From: DASVWZ01 sp963715675
GTDB lineage: Bacteria > Acidobacteriota > Terriglobia > Terriglobales > Acidobacteriaceae
NCBI GenBank assembly: GCA_963715675.1
Contig: OY970265.1
Coordinates: forward strand, 806,001-870,000
Length of the DNA: 64,000 nt
Reading direction: 5' to 3'
Under the pieces are notes generated by a model. That model searched no databases and was not told where the DNA came from. It saw only the letters and a program-made list of their open reading frames with translations. Shown here piece after piece: positions 26,185 to 34,431 of the stretch. The stretch's first letter is position 1; the number at the start of each line of letters is the position of its first letter. Position numbers and translations under genes: made by a program.

Positions 26185-26946
26185 TTACTTGCCGGTCAAG
26201 GCGATGGAGAACTCGTCGAAGCCCATGCCCTGGGTGGTGCAAGGATCGTACCCGGTGCCTTGGGTCGCGTAGAAGTAGCAATCGTCGGTATCGTTATTCC
26301 ATCCCCGATGGTTCTTGGGCTTCGCATCTTCGACATCGACCACATAGCCATAACCGCTACTGGAAGTCGGGAGCAGGTTGACGTAAGTGGCACCCTTGCT
26401 TCCCGGTTGAATCCTGCAGGGTTTCGCCAGCTTCTTGACGGTGTAGCTGTATTGAACCAGACCGAAGTCGGATTCGCCGTACTGCTTCATGGTGGCATTG
26501 CCGCTGGTGTTGCAAACGATCGTGCCGCCATTGTTGCTGTACGGCACGATATTGATCTGGGTCTGGAACGGAGTCGGATTCGTACCTGTGAAAGGGGAGG
26601 TAAAGAACTGGTTAAAAGTAACTCCGGTGACGGTGACAGCTTTGGGCGGCTTCACTCCAACGAACGTCCAAGCCTCGACGCCTGTACCGACGGAGTTGGC
26701 GTTGAACAGGGCGTTGGCATTGAAGTCAGTAGAATCGAAATCACCGGCGTAGTACAAGCAAGTTTTGGGAGGGCAGAATGGCAGATTGCTCGAACCCATT
26801 GTCTCCACCGGCTGTGAGTCCGGGTCGGCGGAGGTCGCCGAGGCGTTCTCGCGTGCGGTGAGAGGCGGCGGGACCTTGTTATCCTGCGCCGCCGCGAAGA
26901 GACTGAGCGTTGCGATTAGCGCGAGTGTGAATAGTGCATTCCTCAT
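26185..26946 (-). CDS. Secreted protein of unknown function
   Basis: 253 aa from the ATG at 26946, which has GGGAGGA upstream; the frame is open to 27162 but the signal peptide (MRNALFTLALIATLSLFAAAQ) sets the start. The mature protein is rich in Asn, Thr and Gly, with several Cys (CPPKTCLYYAGDF, IVCNTSG, DDCYFYATQG) and a beta-rich pattern. I do not recognise the family, but acidobacterial secreted proteins often look like this. No neighbour on the same strand is near. Confidence 0.75.
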   Translation of the reverse strand: MRNALFTLALIATLSLFAAAQDNKVPPPLTARENASATSADPDSQPVETMGSSNLPFCPPKTCLYYAGDFDSTDFNANALFNANSVGTGVEAWTFVGVKPPKAVTVTGVTFNQFFTSPFTGTNPTPFQTQINIVPYSNNGGTIVCNTSGNATMKQYGESDFGLVQYSYTVKKLAKPCRIQPGSKGATYVNLLPTSSSGYGYVVDVEDAKPKNHRGWNNDTDDCYFYATQGTGYDPCTTQGMGFDEFSIALTGK

Positions 26947-27378
26947 GGTGTCCTCCCGGAGGCCCTCATTGAGCTGTTGTCGCCGAGGCGCCCGCACATC
27001 GTGACAAAATGCTACACCTCCGGCCCCAGAACTCAAGGGGTCTCGTGTCTCCGGTCCGTAAGGTGTTGTAGAGGCGTGCCTCAGCTGGGCTCCGGGAACC
27101 AAAAGGTGGGCCGGGACGGGCAAGATTTCCATTCCTACAGCCGTGCTTGTGCGCTGTGTCATATTGCCACACCCCTCAAAGTCACCGTCTTAAGTGACTG
27201 GCGTCACAGCACATAATTCATCATCCGTAGAAAATTGCATCAGTTGCGGCGAAGGTTGCAGCGATTTTTTACAGCATATGAGGCTCGCCACTAGCCAATT
27301 TCGCAACAGTCTCAAGATGGTGCGGGTAGGCTTGGGCTGGTCCCAGTCGTACAAATCGATTATGGAGATAAGGCACTT
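26947..27378. other. 432-bp divergent intergenic region
   Basis: This separates the minus-strand secreted protein and the cytochrome c gene. Besides the CRP-like site there is no supported feature and no gene. Confidence 0.5.
27193..27208. promoter_or_regulatory. CRP/FNR-family-like site AGTGA-N6-TCACA
   Basis: AGTGA (27193-27197), six bases, TCACA (27204-27208) matches the CRP consensus TGTGA-N6-TCACA at 9 of 10 positions. It lies about 170 bp before the cytochrome c gene. An overlapping AGTCAC-N8-GTGACT is also present just upstream. Control by a CRP/FNR-family regulator is inference. Confidence 0.45.
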
Positions 27379-27708
27379 ATGAAGACCACGAAGCTGATGT
27401 TACTGGTAGTAACCATCGCACTGACGCTTTTCTTCGTCATCCCCAATCTGTCGTGGGGGCAAGATGGCGGCGTGCTGTTCAAGTCAAAATGCGCGATGTG
27501 CCACGGAGCAGACGGCGCGGGCAAGCCGGCGGCCAAGATTCCCAGTCTGATTTCCCCTGATGCGAAGAAGCTGTCGGATGCCGACCTGACCGACTACATC
27601 GCCAACGGCGGCCCCAACAAGAAGGCCGGACATAACTTTGCCACCAAGGGCTTGAGCGCGGACGACGTCAAGGCGTTGGTCTCGACCATCCGCGGCCTGC
27701 AGAAGTAG
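27379..27708 (+). CDS. Small secreted c-type cytochrome
   Basis: 109 aa. The signal peptide (MKTTKLMLLVVTIALTLFFV) leads to a class I cytochrome c domain: GGVLFKSKCAMCHGADGAGKP with the heme motif CAMCH, and a probable axial Met is not obvious after the LTDYIANGGPNKKAGHNF segment; KAGHNF occupies the place where KM-F is usual, so the sixth ligand may be His. The short length fits a monoheme electron carrier in the periplasm. The hydrogenase-like ferredoxin operon begins 347 bp downstream on the same strand, suggesting a shared electron-transfer chain. Confidence 0.9.
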   Translation: MKTTKLMLLVVTIALTLFFVIPNLSWGQDGGVLFKSKCAMCHGADGAGKPAAKIPSLISPDAKKLSDADLTDYIANGGPNKKAGHNFATKGLSADDVKALVSTIRGLQK

Positions 27709-27730
27709 GTTTGCTGTTTCCTGACGTGCA

Positions 27731-27888
27731 CGCCACTGCGCATGAAGAAACCGTCAGCCAGTGGCGGCGGAAAGCTGGGGGAATGAGTCGTGAAACTGTC
27801 CGGCTCAATTCGGCGAACGGGGCGGAAAAGCGGCCGAACCGTACCTAGCCGGGAAGATCCCAGAATGGCTTTTCAGCCAGGAACAGCC
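27731..27888 (+). ncRNA. Candidate structured leader RNA ahead of the HybA-like operon
   Basis: Several stems can be read by eye: CGCCACTG/CAGTGGCG (27731-27738 with 27759-27766), an outer CCGGCT/AGCCGG (27800-27805 with 27847-27852) enclosing TTCGG/CCGAA (27809-27813 with 27834-27838), and AGCCAGGAACAGCC (27875-27888), which loosely resembles a B12 box. An intrinsic terminator follows at 27894. Structured region plus terminator before a start codon is the layout of a riboswitch or attenuator. The class is not identified; similarity to cobalamin riboswitches is weak. It could instead be the end of the cytochrome transcript. Confidence 0.35.
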
Positions 27889-27893
27889 CACAC

Positions 27894-27929
27894 GGGTCCG
27901 GCACTCACCTCCGGACCCGGCTTTTATTT
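27894..27929 (+). terminator. Intrinsic terminator between cytochrome c and HybA-like gene
   Basis: GGGTCCGG (27894-27901) pairs perfectly with CCGGACCC (27911-27918) around a 9-nt loop, followed by GGCTTTTATTT. It lies 186 bp after the cytochrome stop and 127 bp before the ferredoxin start, so it can end the first transcript or act as an attenuator for the second. Confidence 0.75.
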
Positions 27930-28055
27930 ACGAACCGGCCCGCCGCAGCCCTGTTGCTCGCTTCCCAAGACCGTTCCGGCGCTGTCCAGCCCTCCTCTCA
28001 TGTCTCATGCCCGAGGAACGGAAGTCCCGCTGGGGAGCAGCGAGGAGAAATTTTC

Positions 28056-28832
28056 ATGAGCAAGGCCCTGTTGTATGACGCGACCGTCTGCATCGGATGC
28101 AAGCAGTGCGAGGTAGCGTGCGCGGAGCAAAACAAGCTTCGGTATGACGACGCGGTAGCCGCCGAGCAGCAGCAGTCCGAACACAAATTCACCGCCGTTC
28201 TCACCAAGGGCGACAAGTTTATGCGGCGCCTGTGCATGAACTGCGAACATCCGGCGTGCGCATCGGCCTGTCCGGTTGGAGCCCTGCACAAGATGAAGGA
28301 AGGCCCAGTCGCGTACGACGTTTGGAAGTGTATCGGTTGCCGGTATTGTATGGTGGCCTGCGCCTTTAACCAGCCCAAGTACGAATGGGGCTCACTGAAT
28401 CCCAGAGTGCGCAAATGCATCATGTGCCCGGACCGCGTACTGGCCGGCAAACCGACTGCATGTGCGGAAATTTGTCCGACGGGCGCGACCAAGTTCGGCG
28501 ACCGCGACGACCTCATCCGGGAAGCGCAGGACCGCATTCGACAGAATCCGGCCAACTACAAACCCCGCATTTACGGCCTCAACGAAGTCGGCGGAACGTG
28601 TGTCCTGATACTTTCCAGCCAGGACGTCGAAGATTACGGTTATCCATCTTCGGGAAAGATCGGCGACATTGCGGTGCCAGAGTACACCGGTCGCGTGATG
28701 TCGAAAATCCCGGATTTCATCCCGGTCTGGTCGCTGGCGTTGGGCGGTATTTACTGGATTTCGCATCGTCGCGAAGAGGTTGCCGCGGCGGAAGCGGCTG
28801 AAGCTGAAGAAAGAAAGAGGAGTGCGCGATGA
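28056..28832 (+). CDS. HybA-like ferredoxin subunit with four [4Fe-4S] motifs
   Basis: 258 aa from the ATG at 28056 with GAGGAG upstream. Cys motifs: CIGCKQCEVAC, CMNCEHPACASACP, CIGCRYCMVACAF and CIMCPDRVLAGKPTACAEICP, enough for four 4Fe-4S clusters. The C-terminus holds a hydrophobic segment (IPVWSLALGGIYWI), the membrane anchor typical of HybA. No Tat signal is visible at the N-terminus. With the next gene it forms a HybA/HybB-like module that would pass electrons between a donor and the quinone pool. There is no hydrogenase large or small subunit nearby, so the redox partner is unknown. Confidence 0.92.
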   Translation: MSKALLYDATVCIGCKQCEVACAEQNKLRYDDAVAAEQQQSEHKFTAVLTKGDKFMRRLCMNCEHPACASACPVGALHKMKEGPVAYDVWKCIGCRYCMVACAFNQPKYEWGSLNPRVRKCIMCPDRVLAGKPTACAEICPTGATKFGDRDDLIREAQDRIRQNPANYKPRIYGLNEVGGTCVLILSSQDVEDYGYPSSGKIGDIAVPEYTGRVMSKIPDFIPVWSLALGGIYWISHRREEVAAAEAAEAEERKRSAR

Positions 28833-30010
28833 AACCCAAGCTTACCTTTTGGAGATTGGTGTTTTTTGCGATTATGGCCCTGGGCTTGTATTCGTCGTAC
28901 GTTCGCTACTTCCATGGCCTTGGCGCAGTTTCGAACATGACGGATCAGTTCCCTTGGGGATTCTGGATCGGCTTCGACTGCCTATGCGGCGTCATGCTGG
29001 CGGCGGGCGGCTTTTGCATGGTGGGCGCCGTCTATCTCTTCAACGTCGAGAGTCTGCACAGCGTGGTGCGCCCGGCGGTGCTGACCGCGTTTCTGGGGTA
29101 CCTGCTTTTCATTGTCGGGCTCCTCTTCGATCTCGGCCGGCCCTGGTTCATCTGGCACCAGCTCATCTACATGAACCCGCACTCGGTCATGTTCGAGGTG
29201 GGCATGTGCGTGATGACCTACACGACCGTGCTCTTTTTTGAGTTTCTCCCCAACGTGCTCGAGCGCTTCAATCTCAAAGGTCCGATCAAATGGATCCACA
29301 AGATCTATCCGGTGCTGATCATAGCGGGCATCCTGCTTTCCACCCTGCACCAGAGTTCGCTCGGGTCGCTGTATCTGATCATGCCGAGCAAGCTGCATCC
29401 GTTCTGGTATTCGCCGGCGCTGCCCTTCTTCTTTTTCGGTTCGGCGGTTGCGGTGGGTTTGGCTATGACGATCTTCGAATCCACGCAGAGTTCAAAGGCT
29501 CTGGGGCGCCAGCTCGAGCTGTCAGTTTTGATTCGGCTGGGCGGAGCTTTGCTGGTTGCCCTTTGGGTCAATGCGTTGCTCCGCTTTGAAGATTACTTTC
29601 GCCGCGACCTGTTAAGCCAAATCATAAAGCCTAGCTACGAAGCCTATTTTCTATGGCTGGAATTGGCGTTGGCTTTCGTAATTCCAATCACCATGCTGAG
29701 TTTCAAGAAAGTCAGGCTTTCCCCCAACGGCTTGTATTGGGCTTCCGTCATCAGCCTTTTGGGCTTCGTTACCAATCGCCTGAATGTGAGCCTCATCGGT
29801 TTTGAGACTTACGTCGGGCACCATTACGTACCCAAGTGGACAGAATTCTCCGTGACTCTAATGATCATCTCCATGGGTTTTGCTCTATTTGCGGTGGCCG
29901 TGAAATATTTGCCCATCTTTCCCAAGGAGCGCGTCGTGGACCCGTCGCTGCACGTCACGCGGCGGCCTGGGATCATGGCTTCGCCCGTACTGGAACATGC
30001 CGGAGACTGA
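28829..30010 (+). CDS. HybB/NrfD-like integral membrane subunit
   Basis: 393 aa, start overlapping the previous stop by 4 bp (ATGA). About ten membrane segments; family features include TDQFPWGFWIGFDCLCGVMLAAGG and KIYPVLIIAGILLSTLHQSSLGSLYLI, the HybB pattern. Such proteins bind quinone and couple with the ferredoxin subunit on the membrane. The gene's last 14 bp overlap the histidine kinase gene. Confidence 0.93.
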   Translation: MKPKLTFWRLVFFAIMALGLYSSYVRYFHGLGAVSNMTDQFPWGFWIGFDCLCGVMLAAGGFCMVGAVYLFNVESLHSVVRPAVLTAFLGYLLFIVGLLFDLGRPWFIWHQLIYMNPHSVMFEVGMCVMTYTTVLFFEFLPNVLERFNLKGPIKWIHKIYPVLIIAGILLSTLHQSSLGSLYLIMPSKLHPFWYSPALPFFFFGSAVAVGLAMTIFESTQSSKALGRQLELSVLIRLGGALLVALWVNALLRFEDYFRRDLLSQIIKPSYEAYFLWLELALAFVIPITMLSFKKVRLSPNGLYWASVISLLGFVTNRLNVSLIGFETYVGHHYVPKWTEFSVTLMIISMGFALFAVAVKYLPIFPKERVVDPSLHVTRRPGIMASPVLEHAGD

Positions 30011-31667
30011 GCCAACTCGTGGCGGTTGGTCCCGCTTAACCCGGAGCCTCAGCGCAAGACTGACCACCCTGTTGCTGGCCACCATGGTGGTCAGCTTCGC
30101 GCTGCTCGGGTATCTGAATATCCGGTTGCACCGTCGGCATCTGGAAGCCGCCACGCTGAGCAGCGCGGAGCGGGTGAGCGACGTCATCAAGCACAGCACC
30201 ACCGATTACATGCTACGCAACGACCGCGAGGGCTTGTATCGTGCCATTCAAACCATAGCCAACGAGCCCGGCATGGCGAAGGTGCGGATTTTCGACCAGG
30301 AAGGACACATCAGCTACTCCAGCGATGCGTCGGAAGTTAACCATTCGGTCGACAAGCGGGCTGAGGCTTGTTATGGCTGCCACACCCAGTCCCAGCCGCT
30401 AGCGCGGCTCAACCGTCCGGATCGATTCCGCATCTACCGCAAGGACCGTGAGGGCCGGGTGTTGGGCATCATCACCCCGATTGAGAACCAGCCGGCCTGC
30501 TCCAACGCCGCCTGCCACGCGCATCCGGCGAGCCAGCAAATTCTTGGAGTTCTCGATACCAATCTTTCCCTGGCCAAGGCCGACGCGCAACTGGCGGAAA
30601 GCAGCAACCGCATGCTCGCCTACACCCTGGCCACCATGCTGATTGCAGCGGTGTTGAGCTGGGTGTTCATTCGACGCGTGGTTTCCGGGCCCTTCCGCGC
30701 TCTGATTCGCGGCACCGAACATCTTTCCGAGGGGCGGCTCGGCTACCAGATCGAAGTGCGGTCGGAAGATGAACTGGGCGACCTGGCGCGTTCCTTCAAC
30801 GTCATGAGTCTGGAACTGCGCGCCGCCAACCAGGAGATCGTGGCCTGGGCCAAAACCCTGGAAGACCGGGTTGCCGAAAAGACCCGGGAACTCAAGCGGG
30901 CGCACGATCACATGCTCCATGTGGAGAAGATGGCGTCGATCGGAAAACTGGCGGCGGTGGTGGCGCACGAGATCAACAATCCGCTTTCCGGAATCCTTAC
31001 CTACGCCAAGCTGCTGGAAAAATGGCTGAAGCGCCATGAGATCGAAAACAAAGAGCACGAGGCCGCGGATTGTCTCGATCTGATCGCCAGCGAAAGCCGG
31101 CGCTGCGGCGAAATCGTCAAGAACCTGCTCACCTTCTCCCGCGTGGCCCCAATGAACATCGAGTCCACGGATTTGAATTCCGTGATCGATCGCTCCCTCC
31201 GCCTGGTGCAGCATCAACTGGACATGGCTGGCATCCAGGTGCAGCGCGAACTGGCCGAAGACCTGCCCCGGGTGCAGTGCGATGCCGGACAGATCGAGCA
31301 GGTAATTCTGGCCCTGGTGATGAATGCCATTGACGCCATGCCGCGCGGAGGCAACCTGTGGGTCCGCAGTGGGCACAGCGCCAGCGCTGACCAGGTGGAG
31401 ATCGAAGTGCGCGATGACGGCACCGGGATTCCCCCGGAGATTCTCGCCAGCATATTCGAACCTTTCCTGACCACGAAAGAAACCGGGCGGGGCGTAGGCC
31501 TGGGGCTGGCGGTCAGCCGCAGCATTGTGGACCGCCATAGCGGTCAGATCGGCGTGCAGTCGGAATTGGGCAAGGGAACGACTTTTGTGGTCACGCTCCC
31601 CCTCCATGCCCCGGCTGGAACCGCGCCTGCGAATGCCAGTCCGGCCTTGACCACAAACATGAGGTGA
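29997..31667 (+). CDS. Sensor histidine kinase with periplasmic heme-type motifs
   Basis: 556 aa, beginning 14 bp inside the previous gene. A membrane helix (21-43) is followed by a periplasmic domain carrying the heme motif CYGCH (125-129) and a variant CSNAACH (168-174, Cys-x4-Cys-His). A second membrane helix lies about 208-226, then HAMP (227-285). The H-box is VVAHEINNPLSG (His324), and the HATPase domain shows DAGQIEQVILALVMNAIDAM, DDGTGIPPEI and GVGLGLAVS. Two covalent hemes, one atypical, would make this a redox or gas sensor. It directly follows the quinone module and precedes its response regulator. Confidence 0.93.
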   Translation: MPETEPTRGGWSRLTRSLSARLTTLLLATMVVSFALLGYLNIRLHRRHLEAATLSSAERVSDVIKHSTTDYMLRNDREGLYRAIQTIANEPGMAKVRIFDQEGHISYSSDASEVNHSVDKRAEACYGCHTQSQPLARLNRPDRFRIYRKDREGRVLGIITPIENQPACSNAACHAHPASQQILGVLDTNLSLAKADAQLAESSNRMLAYTLATMLIAAVLSWVFIRRVVSGPFRALIRGTEHLSEGRLGYQIEVRSEDELGDLARSFNVMSLELRAANQEIVAWAKTLEDRVAEKTRELKRAHDHMLHVEKMASIGKLAAVVAHEINNPLSGILTYAKLLEKWLKRHEIENKEHEAADCLDLIASESRRCGEIVKNLLTFSRVAPMNIESTDLNSVIDRSLRLVQHQLDMAGIQVQRELAEDLPRVQCDAGQIEQVILALVMNAIDAMPRGGNLWVRSGHSASADQVEIEVRDDGTGIPPEILASIFEPFLTTKETGRGVGLGLAVSRSIVDRHSGQIGVQSELGKGTTFVVTLPLHAPAGTAPANASPALTTNMR

Positions 31668-33025
31668 TCGATGTGAACGCGCATGGAAAACTGTTGATTG
31701 TGGATGATGAACTCAGCGTGCGGGATTCGCTGGGAAAATGGTTTCGCGAAGAGGGGTACGAAGTCGCGACCGCGGAAAGCGCCAACGAGGCGCTCACGAT
31801 TCTCGCCGGACAACGCTGGGACGTTGCTCTGTTGGACATCAAGATGCGGGGAACGGACGGAATTGAACTGCAGCGTCGCATTCATGAGATTGATCCGGAA
31901 CTCATTGTCATCATGATGACCGGCTACGCTTCGGTGGAGACCGCGGTAGCGGCGCTGAAAAACGGGGCCTACGATTACGTGACCAAGCCGCTCGATCCCG
32001 ACGAGATCGCACATCTGGTCAAGAAAGGACTGGCCCATAAACGCACCGAAGAGGAAAACGTTCGCTTGCGCGAGACGGTTGCTGAGGTTGCCCGGCCGGA
32101 AGACATGGTGGGGCAAGGCGTGGCGATGAAGAAAGTGTTTGATGCGATTGAGACGGTCGGTCCAACAGATGCGACGGTCCTGATTACGGGCGAGAGCGGA
32201 ACTGGAAAAGAGCTGGTCGCCCGGGCGATCCATCAGGCCAGCCCCCGGCGTTTTCATCCTTTGGTCGCCATCCACTGTGGAGCGCTCACCGAAACCCTTC
32301 TGGAAAGTGAACTGTTTGGCCACGAAAAAGGAGCTTTCACGGGAGCGCAGTATCGCAAGAAAGGGAAGTTTGAAATTGCCGAAGGGGGCACGGTATTTCT
32401 GGATGAGATCGGCGACATCAGCCTCAAGACTCAAACCGATCTGCTGCGCGTTCTGCAGGAGCACGAAATCGTGCGGGTGGGTGGGAACCAATCGATCAAG
32501 GTGGATTTCCGCTGTGTGGCCGCCACCAACAAGGACCTGGAAAAGCTGATCGCAGAAGGGACGTTTCGTCCCGATCTGTTCTACCGGCTGAATGTATTCC
32601 GCATCGAGGTGCCGGCCCTGCGCGACCGCCGCGAAGACATTCCTGCACTGGTAAACCATTTCGTGCACAAGTTTTCGCTGCAGATGAACAAGAAGATCAA
32701 CCGGATCGCGCCCGCTGCCATGAACCTGCTGCAGCAACAGCCCTGGGCAGGCAACGTACGGGAACTGGAAAATGCCGTCGAGCGGGCCATGGTTGTGGCC
32801 CAGGAACCGGACATCCGCGAGCAGGATTTTGTCTTCAAAGCCGCCGCCACCAACGGCTCCCCCAAGACCCTCGAGGAGATGGAGAAAGTGCACATCCTGC
32901 GCGTGCTGGAATCGTGCAATTGGAACCAGAGCCGCGCCGCCGAGGTGCTCCAGATCGACCGGGTCACCTTGCACCACAAACTGAAGAAATACGGTTGGAG
33001 CCGGCCCCACGTTGAAGTGCAATGA
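31664..33025 (+). CDS. NtrC-family sigma-54 response regulator
   Basis: 453 aa from a GTG that overlaps the kinase stop (GTGA). Receiver domain 8-125 with DDE (15-17), the phospho-acceptor Asp in VALLDIKMRG and Lys in YVTKPL. AAA+ domain: GESGTGKE, GAFTGA (intact sigma-54 loop), VFLDEIGD, and LRDRREDI. The C-terminal Fis-type HTH is RAAEVLQIDRVTLHHKLKKYG. It is the evident partner of the heme-type kinase and would activate sigma-54 promoters when phosphorylated. No classical -24/-12 promoter was identified with confidence in the window. Confidence 0.94.
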   Translation: MIDVNAHGKLLIVDDELSVRDSLGKWFREEGYEVATAESANEALTILAGQRWDVALLDIKMRGTDGIELQRRIHEIDPELIVIMMTGYASVETAVAALKNGAYDYVTKPLDPDEIAHLVKKGLAHKRTEEENVRLRETVAEVARPEDMVGQGVAMKKVFDAIETVGPTDATVLITGESGTGKELVARAIHQASPRRFHPLVAIHCGALTETLLESELFGHEKGAFTGAQYRKKGKFEIAEGGTVFLDEIGDISLKTQTDLLRVLQEHEIVRVGGNQSIKVDFRCVAATNKDLEKLIAEGTFRPDLFYRLNVFRIEVPALRDRREDIPALVNHFVHKFSLQMNKKINRIAPAAMNLLQQQPWAGNVRELENAVERAMVVAQEPDIREQDFVFKAAATNGSPKTLEEMEKVHILRVLESCNWNQSRAAEVLQIDRVTLHHKLKKYGWSRPHVEVQ

Positions 33026-33546
33026 ACCTCCAGGTGCTCCCTATCGGAAAGCTGGATGGCGGCCTGCTTGTGGATCTGGCAACCGCCATGGCGAACACAT
33101 TCCAGGTTCCCTGTGAACTGCTGCCTTCGATCCTGGACCCCGAGTTCGCCTTCCATGGCGAGCGCCAGCAATACCACTCCTCGGAGATTCTTGCCCGCAT
33201 GCAGGGCCTGGTCAGTCCAAAATCCTGGCGGATCCTGGGGGTGACGGCCGTCGATCTTTACATTCCGATCCTGACCTTCGTCTTCGGAGAAGCGCAGATG
33301 GGCGGGCCGTGCGCCGTGGTCTCCCTGCATCGCCTGCGGCAAGAGTTTTACGGTTTGCCCAAGGACGAGAGTATTCTCCGCCAGCGCTTGGTGAAGGAAG
33401 CAGTGCATGAAGTGGGGCACACCGTGAGCCTTACCCACTGCGAGGATTACCGCTGCGCCATGGCGCCGTCCCACGCGGTGGAATGGATTGATATCAAGGA
33501 AAGCTGGCTTTGCGAGGCCTGCCACGGCCGCGTCTTCGAGCGTTAG
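33022..33546 (+). CDS. amzA: Archaemetzincin-family zinc metalloprotease
   Basis: 174 aa, start overlapping the response regulator stop (ATGA). The zinc motif reads HEVGHTVSLTHCEDYRCAM, matching the archaemetzincin pattern HExxH-x5-HC-x4-C-x-M, except that the Gly of HExxHxxG is Ser. A closing CEAC follows about 16 residues later, the second structural zinc site of the family. No signal peptide. Archaemetzincins are common in archaea and scattered in bacteria; physiological substrates are unknown. Being the last gene of a redox two-component operon suggests proteolysis is part of that response. Confidence 0.92.
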   Translation: MNLQVLPIGKLDGGLLVDLATAMANTFQVPCELLPSILDPEFAFHGERQQYHSSEILARMQGLVSPKSWRILGVTAVDLYIPILTFVFGEAQMGGPCAVVSLHRLRQEFYGLPKDESILRQRLVKEAVHEVGHTVSLTHCEDYRCAMAPSHAVEWIDIKESWLCEACHGRVFER

Positions 33547-33669
33547 GCGCCCGAAGCCAGTTGCGGGTTCCCAGCCCCTAGGCCTCAGTGATGAATTAAC
33601 ATGTCGATATAGGCACACACGTGCCCACCGCTGCGGCGCCCAATTGGAATTCGTACCAAAAAACGTTCC

Positions 33670-33924
33670 TCAGGCAGATTTTCTTTTCGCCACCATCTGC
33701 AGGATGGGCAGGGGTAACGCCAGTATACGCTCCTGCTGTTCCTGCTTCGACTGCGCTCTTACGGCAATTCCTTTGCCTTGAGGGAACGGATTGGAAATCA
33801 GTTCGAACTCCTGGCCGTAAATGCGAATCCACTTGGATTGTGCATAGCCCAGTTGCTTGAGCCGTTCGCAAAGCTGGTCAACTTGTCCGATTTCTTGGCT
33901 GGTTCTCAAAGTTTCGGAAGTCAC
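33670..33924 (-). CDS. Small conserved-looking hypothetical protein
   Basis: 84 aa, GTG start at 33924 without a clear Shine-Dalgarno. It begins MTSETLRTSQEIGQVDQLCE and holds the segment RIYGQEFELISNPFPQGKGI; no signal peptide or membrane segment. Charged, Gln-rich C-terminus (SKQEQQERILALP). I do not recognise the family, but codon choice and composition look coding. Confidence 0.5.
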   Translation of the reverse strand: MTSETLRTSQEIGQVDQLCERLKQLGYAQSKWIRIYGQEFELISNPFPQGKGIAVRAQSKQEQQERILALPLPILQMVAKRKSA

Positions 33925-34034
33925 GATACCGCTATTCTATCGAACCGGTACGGCTTCGTCGCGTCGCGCCGTCACCGATCGTGGTGATTTGGGAAATTGG
34001 CGCTAAACCCTGCACCATGCGGACGTTAACTCTG

Positions 34035-34283
34035 TCAGGCAGATTTTGCCAGGGCCGGATCCGGCGAAAGCGCAGTCCGCTTCTTCATCAGCAGTTCTGC
34101 GAGGCGGTGGTTCACGTATCCATCTTCGGTCAGGTGCGCCGAGGCAATATCGTCAAACTTTGACGCTACCATGCGATCGATGGCCTTGCGTTTTCCGAAG
34201 TGTGGATCAGCGTGGCGGCAGAACTGGCAGTCACGGCCGGTGCGGGTATCACTTCCCTGGAACTTGCGATGAAACAGATCCAT
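34035..34283 (-). CDS. Small hypothetical protein with Cys/His motif
   Basis: 82 aa, ATG at 34283 with GAGGG 6 bp upstream. RDCQFCRHADPHFGKRKA contains CxxC followed by His residues, a possible metal-binding knuckle; HLTEDGYVNHRLAELLMKKR is probably helical. Family unknown to me. It lies 110 bp upstream of the 33670-33924 gene on the same strand. Confidence 0.55.
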   Translation of the reverse strand: MDLFHRKFQGSDTRTGRDCQFCRHADPHFGKRKAIDRMVASKFDDIASAHLTEDGYVNHRLAELLMKKRTALSPDPALAKSA

Positions 34284-34431
34284 GAGATGCCCTCGTCTCT
34301 TTCTCGAGTGTTGAATCCTGGACTTGGTCTGGAAAATGACACGGAATATATATACGAGCGGTGGGGCACTCTAGGCAAGAGGGGTTCAGAACCGGCCTGT
34401 GGAAAACCTTAAAATCGCCACCTGAGGCTTG

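Noticed and set aside
27800..27888. A cobalamin riboswitch assignment
   Set aside because: Only AGCCAGGAACAGCC recalls the B12 box. The conserved core is not recognisable and HybA/HybB genes are not usual targets. It is kept as an unassigned structured leader.
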